From Kineosporiaceae bacterium (GTDB taxonomy: Bacteria > Actinomycetota > Actinomycetes > Actinomycetales > Kineosporiaceae): 64,000 nucleotides of DNA. Shown one piece after another: positions 61,569-64,000 of the stretch. The position numbers were made by a program, and so were the translations under genes. The first letter of the stretch is position 1, and every line of letters begins with the position of its first letter. Below the pieces are notes generated by a model. That model saw only the letters and a program-made list of their open reading frames with translations, ran no database searches and was not told where the DNA came from. Location: positions 744,001 to 808,000 of the forward strand of contig JADJPO010000001.1 in NCBI GenBank assembly GCA_016713225.1, read 5' to 3'.

Positions 61569-62432
61569 TCAGCTCTCCGTGAGCAGGTCTCCGATGAACG
61601 TGACGGTTTCCTCCGGCAGCAGCGCTTCGACGCACAACAGGTCCATGACCTCGGCGTATCGGCTCACGTGATCCGGCCGATCCAGGTACAGCGCGCTCAG
61701 CAGGTGCTCGACGTAGACGACGTCGGGTAGGTCGGTCTCGCCGAAACGGAGCATGGTGAAGGCCCCGCCGGCGGCGGCGTGGACATGACGGGTCAACGGA
61801 AGTACCTGAATGGTGATGTGCCCGAGAGTGGCCAGATCCAGCAGGTGCTCCAGTTGGCCACGACGTACCTTCTCCGAGCCCACCGGACGACGGAGCGCCG
61901 CCTCCTCGACCACCGCCCAGACGTGCGGTCCATTCGGGCGGGTCAGCAGCTGCTTGCGGACGGCGCGCAACGCCACCGCTCGCTCGACCTCGGGCTCGGT
62001 CGGCTGGGGCAACGCCGTGGCGATGACGGCGCGGCTGTAGTCGTCGGTCTGCATCAGACCCGGGACGAAGTGGGTCTCGTAGGTGCGGATCCGGGTGGCC
62101 GCCTGTTCCAGGCCGATGTAGTCCTGGAACCAGTCCGGCAACACGTCCTCGTAGGCTCGCCACCAGCCCGGCCGGTTGGCCTCACGCAGCAGTGACAGGA
62201 CGCCGGAGCGTTCGGCGGGGTCGGTGACGCCGTAGTAGACCAGCAGGTCGGCGACGTCCCGCTCCTTGAACGAGACCTTGCCGAGCTCGAGCCGGCTCAT
62301 CTTCGACTCGGAGGCGCGGATCGTGTACCCGGCGTCCGCGCGGGAGATTCCCCGCTGCTCACGGAGCCGTCGCAGGCGCGCGCCGAGCATCATGCGTCGT
62401 GCGGTCACGCTGCTCTGGGACTGCTCCGTCAT
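61569..62432 (-). CDS. XRE-family regulator with DUF5753
   Basis: Protein of 287 aa. Helix-turn-helix at about 15-75 (LGARLRRLREQRGISRADAGYTIRASESKMSRLELGKV), then DUF5753 with PGWWRAYEDVLPDWFQDYIGLEQAA, TYETHFVPGLMQTDDYSRAV and FGETDLPDVVYVEH. Member of the WhiJ/AbaA-like regulators that work with DUF397 proteins. GGAGG lies 5-6 nt before ATG 62432. Confidence 0.93.
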   Translation of the reverse strand: MTEQSQSSVTARRMMLGARLRRLREQRGISRADAGYTIRASESKMSRLELGKVSFKERDVADLLVYYGVTDPAERSGVLSLLREANRPGWWRAYEDVLPDWFQDYIGLEQAATRIRTYETHFVPGLMQTDDYSRAVIATALPQPTEPEVERAVALRAVRKQLLTRPNGPHVWAVVEEAALRRPVGSEKVRRGQLEHLLDLATLGHITIQVLPLTRHVHAAAGGAFTMLRFGETDLPDVVYVEHLLSALYLDRPDHVSRYAEVMDLLCVEALLPEETVTFIGDLLTES

Positions 62433-62616
62433 CCCGACCTCCGGTGCACAGTCTGTCACTGCGCGAACATCCTGGGCGAGAAACCGTGCCCCTTCGCCGA
62501 CGATGCGTGCTTTGTGTACGCGAGAGACTACTGACAGAACGCAGTTCCGTAGTGGCCACTCTGAACCACGAGGGCAACGGTCGTATCACGCCCGGTGCTG
62601 GTGACCTCCACCCTTC

Positions 62617-63678
62617 ATGACGCTCCCCACGCCTGTCGACCCGATGCCCGAGTCAGCTGTCCCCGCCCCGGCCTTGCCCGCCGGACGCTACGGCGTGTTC
62701 GCCGGCCGGGTGCTCGACACCCGCCGTGAAGGTGGCCGTGACACCCCGCACTATCAGGTCCACCTGGTCGACGACAGCGGGGTGCACGCCCGGCTCGCGG
62801 TCAACGTGCAGTCGCAGCAGTCGCCCTCCGAGCTGCTCTACCTGGTCCAGGACGACTTCCGACACCCGATCACGTCCCGGTTGCCCGCTGCCGGCTCTGG
62901 TTGGGCCTCACTGCTTCCCGGTGCCGAGGGAGCGCATCTCGACTATGTGCGGGGCAACCTGTTCGACCCCGCGGCGATGCGGCTGCTGCCGGCCGACGCC
63001 GACGGCGAGGACAACGATCTGGCCGACCTGTTCGACCACTACCTGCGCCGGGCCGCCGGGGACGCCACGATCGCGGTGTACGCCCTGGGCGCGAGTTGGG
63101 GACCGGAGCCCTCGGCGGACAAGATCTTCGGTTTCACCCCCGGTCGCGGGGTGCACGACATCCACATGAACCAGGGCAACAGTGCCGCCTTCGCCCGGGA
63201 CGACGGTGTCTGGCAGGACGGCGGCCTGTTGCTGCACCTCACCGGCGAGAACCGATGGGTGGCGATCTTCCTGGCCTTCCAGAGCCAGTCCTGGCACACG
63301 GACGACGTGACCGGGCACGCGATCCCCGATGCCCCGCCGCGCCCCACCCCGGGCAGCGAGCCGGTGCGGATCATCGCGGCGCTGGTCAACCCATCGGGTC
63401 CGGCGCCCGAGGCCGAGACCGTCACCATGCTCAACGCCTCACCGACGCCCGTCGACCTGAGCGGGTGGTCGATCGTCGACCGGGCGGGCGGGCACGCCCC
63501 GCTGCCGGCGGGTCAGTTGGCTCCCGGCGCCGTCCTGGTGCTGACCCCCGGCGCCGCGGTCGCCCTGGGCAACCGCGGTGGCACCATCACGCTGCTCGAT
63601 GCCGCCGGTCTCAAGGTGCACGGCGTCGCCTACACCGCCGACCAGGCCCGTCAGGAGGGTTGGACCCTCACCTTCTGA
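62617..63678 (+). CDS. DUF2278 protein with C-terminal lamin-tail domain
   Basis: Protein of 353 aa. Residues about 20-230 match DUF2278 (YGVFAGRVLDTRREGG, DYVRGNLFDPAAMRLLP, VHDIHMNQGNSAAF, DGGLLLHL). About 250-353 form a lamin-tail-like Ig domain (VRIIAALVNPSGPAPEAETV, NASPTPVDLSGWSIVD). No signal peptide. Function unknown; lamin-tail domains often occur on extracellular or nuclease-associated proteins. ATG 62617 has no clear ribosome site; ATG 62644 is possible. Confidence 0.82.
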   Translation: MTLPTPVDPMPESAVPAPALPAGRYGVFAGRVLDTRREGGRDTPHYQVHLVDDSGVHARLAVNVQSQQSPSELLYLVQDDFRHPITSRLPAAGSGWASLLPGAEGAHLDYVRGNLFDPAAMRLLPADADGEDNDLADLFDHYLRRAAGDATIAVYALGASWGPEPSADKIFGFTPGRGVHDIHMNQGNSAAFARDDGVWQDGGLLLHLTGENRWVAIFLAFQSQSWHTDDVTGHAIPDAPPRPTPGSEPVRIIAALVNPSGPAPEAETVTMLNASPTPVDLSGWSIVDRAGGHAPLPAGQLAPGAVLVLTPGAAVALGNRGGTITLLDAAGLKVHGVAYTADQARQEGWTLTF

Positions 63679-63737
63679 CGCCCACCCCGTCCCCACCCCA
63701 TCCCCGGGCGCTCGGCCCGGTTCGGGATACTCGCGAC

Positions 63738-64000
63738 GTGACCACCCACGTCCTGACCCTGTCCTGCCCGGATCGGCCCGGCATCGTGCATGCCGTCACC
63801 GGAGCGATCGTCGAGGCCGGTGGGAACATCACCTCCAGCCAGCAGTTCGAGGACCCCGGCTCCGGCACGTTCTTCATGCGGGTGGCCGTCGCGCCGGCCC
63901 ACCACCGGGTGGAGACGCCGAACGGGGCAGGGGCGAAGGATGCCGCGGTCGAGGCCTTCGGGGCGGGCTTTCGGTCGGCCATCGAGCCGGTGGCCGCCGA
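63738..64000 (+). CDS. purU: Formyltetrahydrofolate deformylase, 5' part
   Basis: The gene runs off the window; 87 codons are present. They encode the N-terminal ACT domain of PurU (HVLTLSCPDRPGIVHAVTGA, then GGNITSSQQFEDPGSGTFFM). The complete enzyme releases formate from 10-formyl-THF for purine synthesis. An Ala/Gly-rich insertion (ETPNGAGAKDAAVEAFGAG) is longer than usual. GTG start after the DUF2278 gene, same strand. Confidence 0.88.
   Translation, partial: MTTHVLTLSCPDRPGIVHAVTGAIVEAGGNITSSQQFEDPGSGTFFMRVAVAPAHHRVETPNGAGAKDAAVEAFGAGFRSAIEPVAA

Overview
The window is about 70% GC and has actinobacterial hallmarks: a BldC-like MerR protein, a DUF3073 protein, a sterol-carrier/membrane-protein/purF/purM run, the DUF397 / XRE-DUF5753 / SAM-methyltransferase trio, many GTG starts and many 4-bp GTGA gene overlaps. 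A methyl-accepting chemotaxis protein suggests a motile organism. A Kineosporiales- or Frankiales-like actinomycete fits, but the genus cannot be fixed from the sequence alone. No tRNA, rRNA, CRISPR array, prophage or transposase was found.

Layout. 0-5.5 kb: a duplicated module in which a membrane protein on the minus strand diverges from an unusually long ECF-type sigma factor. Each sigma factor carries its own zinc-binding anti-sigma-like motif, a membrane segment and an outside domain with two cysteines. 5.5-12.7 kb: a class III aminotransferase, a repeat-rich gap, a TipA-like MerR regulator, a SRPBCC protein, purD-purC, a glutamine amidotransferase and an UlaG-like hydrolase. 12.8-16.7 kb: a candidate matrix-fibre locus with two TasA/camelysin-like proteins (one wall-spanning and membrane-anchored, one secreted), an ER/SipW-type signal peptidase next to the secreted one, and a membrane GGDEF protein with an intact GGEEF site.

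17-37 kb: a large exopolysaccharide locus. It encodes an undecaprenyl-phosphate sugar transferase, four glycosyltransferases, a Wzx-like flippase, a Wzy-like polymerase, a Wzz-like co-polymerase, a polysaccharide deacetylase, two paralogous secreted or anchored glycosidases, UDP-glucose dehydrogenase, a UXS-like epimerase, a COG4091 oxidoreductase, an RfbF-like cytidylyltransferase and an RfbC-like epimerase. Its closeness to the GGDEF gene suggests c-di-GMP control of matrix assembly, which is an inference. 37-40.5 kb: a DUF1800/DUF1501 pair and an SGNH hydrolase.

40.5-53 kb: purF-purM and partners, DUF3073, bldC, a cNMP/CBS/DUF294 protein with a DnaQ-like exonuclease, an SDR, a chemotaxis receptor, and a polar amino-acid ABC transporter. 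53-58.8 kb: a MerR/B12 photoreceptor of the CarH/LitR type with the complete W-x9-EH and E-x-H residues. It diverges from a five-gene operon (FAD amine oxidase-like, DUF1365, Cfa methyltransferase, SDR, SRPBCC) that looks like a light- or oxidative-stress-induced lipid modification pathway. 58.8-64 kb: a small P-loop kinase, the methyltransferase/DUF397/XRE trio with a shared palindromic operator candidate, a DUF2278/lamin-tail protein, and the start of purU running off the window.

Several ends between convergent genes hold long, nearly perfect inverted repeats, often built around GTGATCA or CATGATC cores. They look like a family of intergenic repeat or terminator elements.
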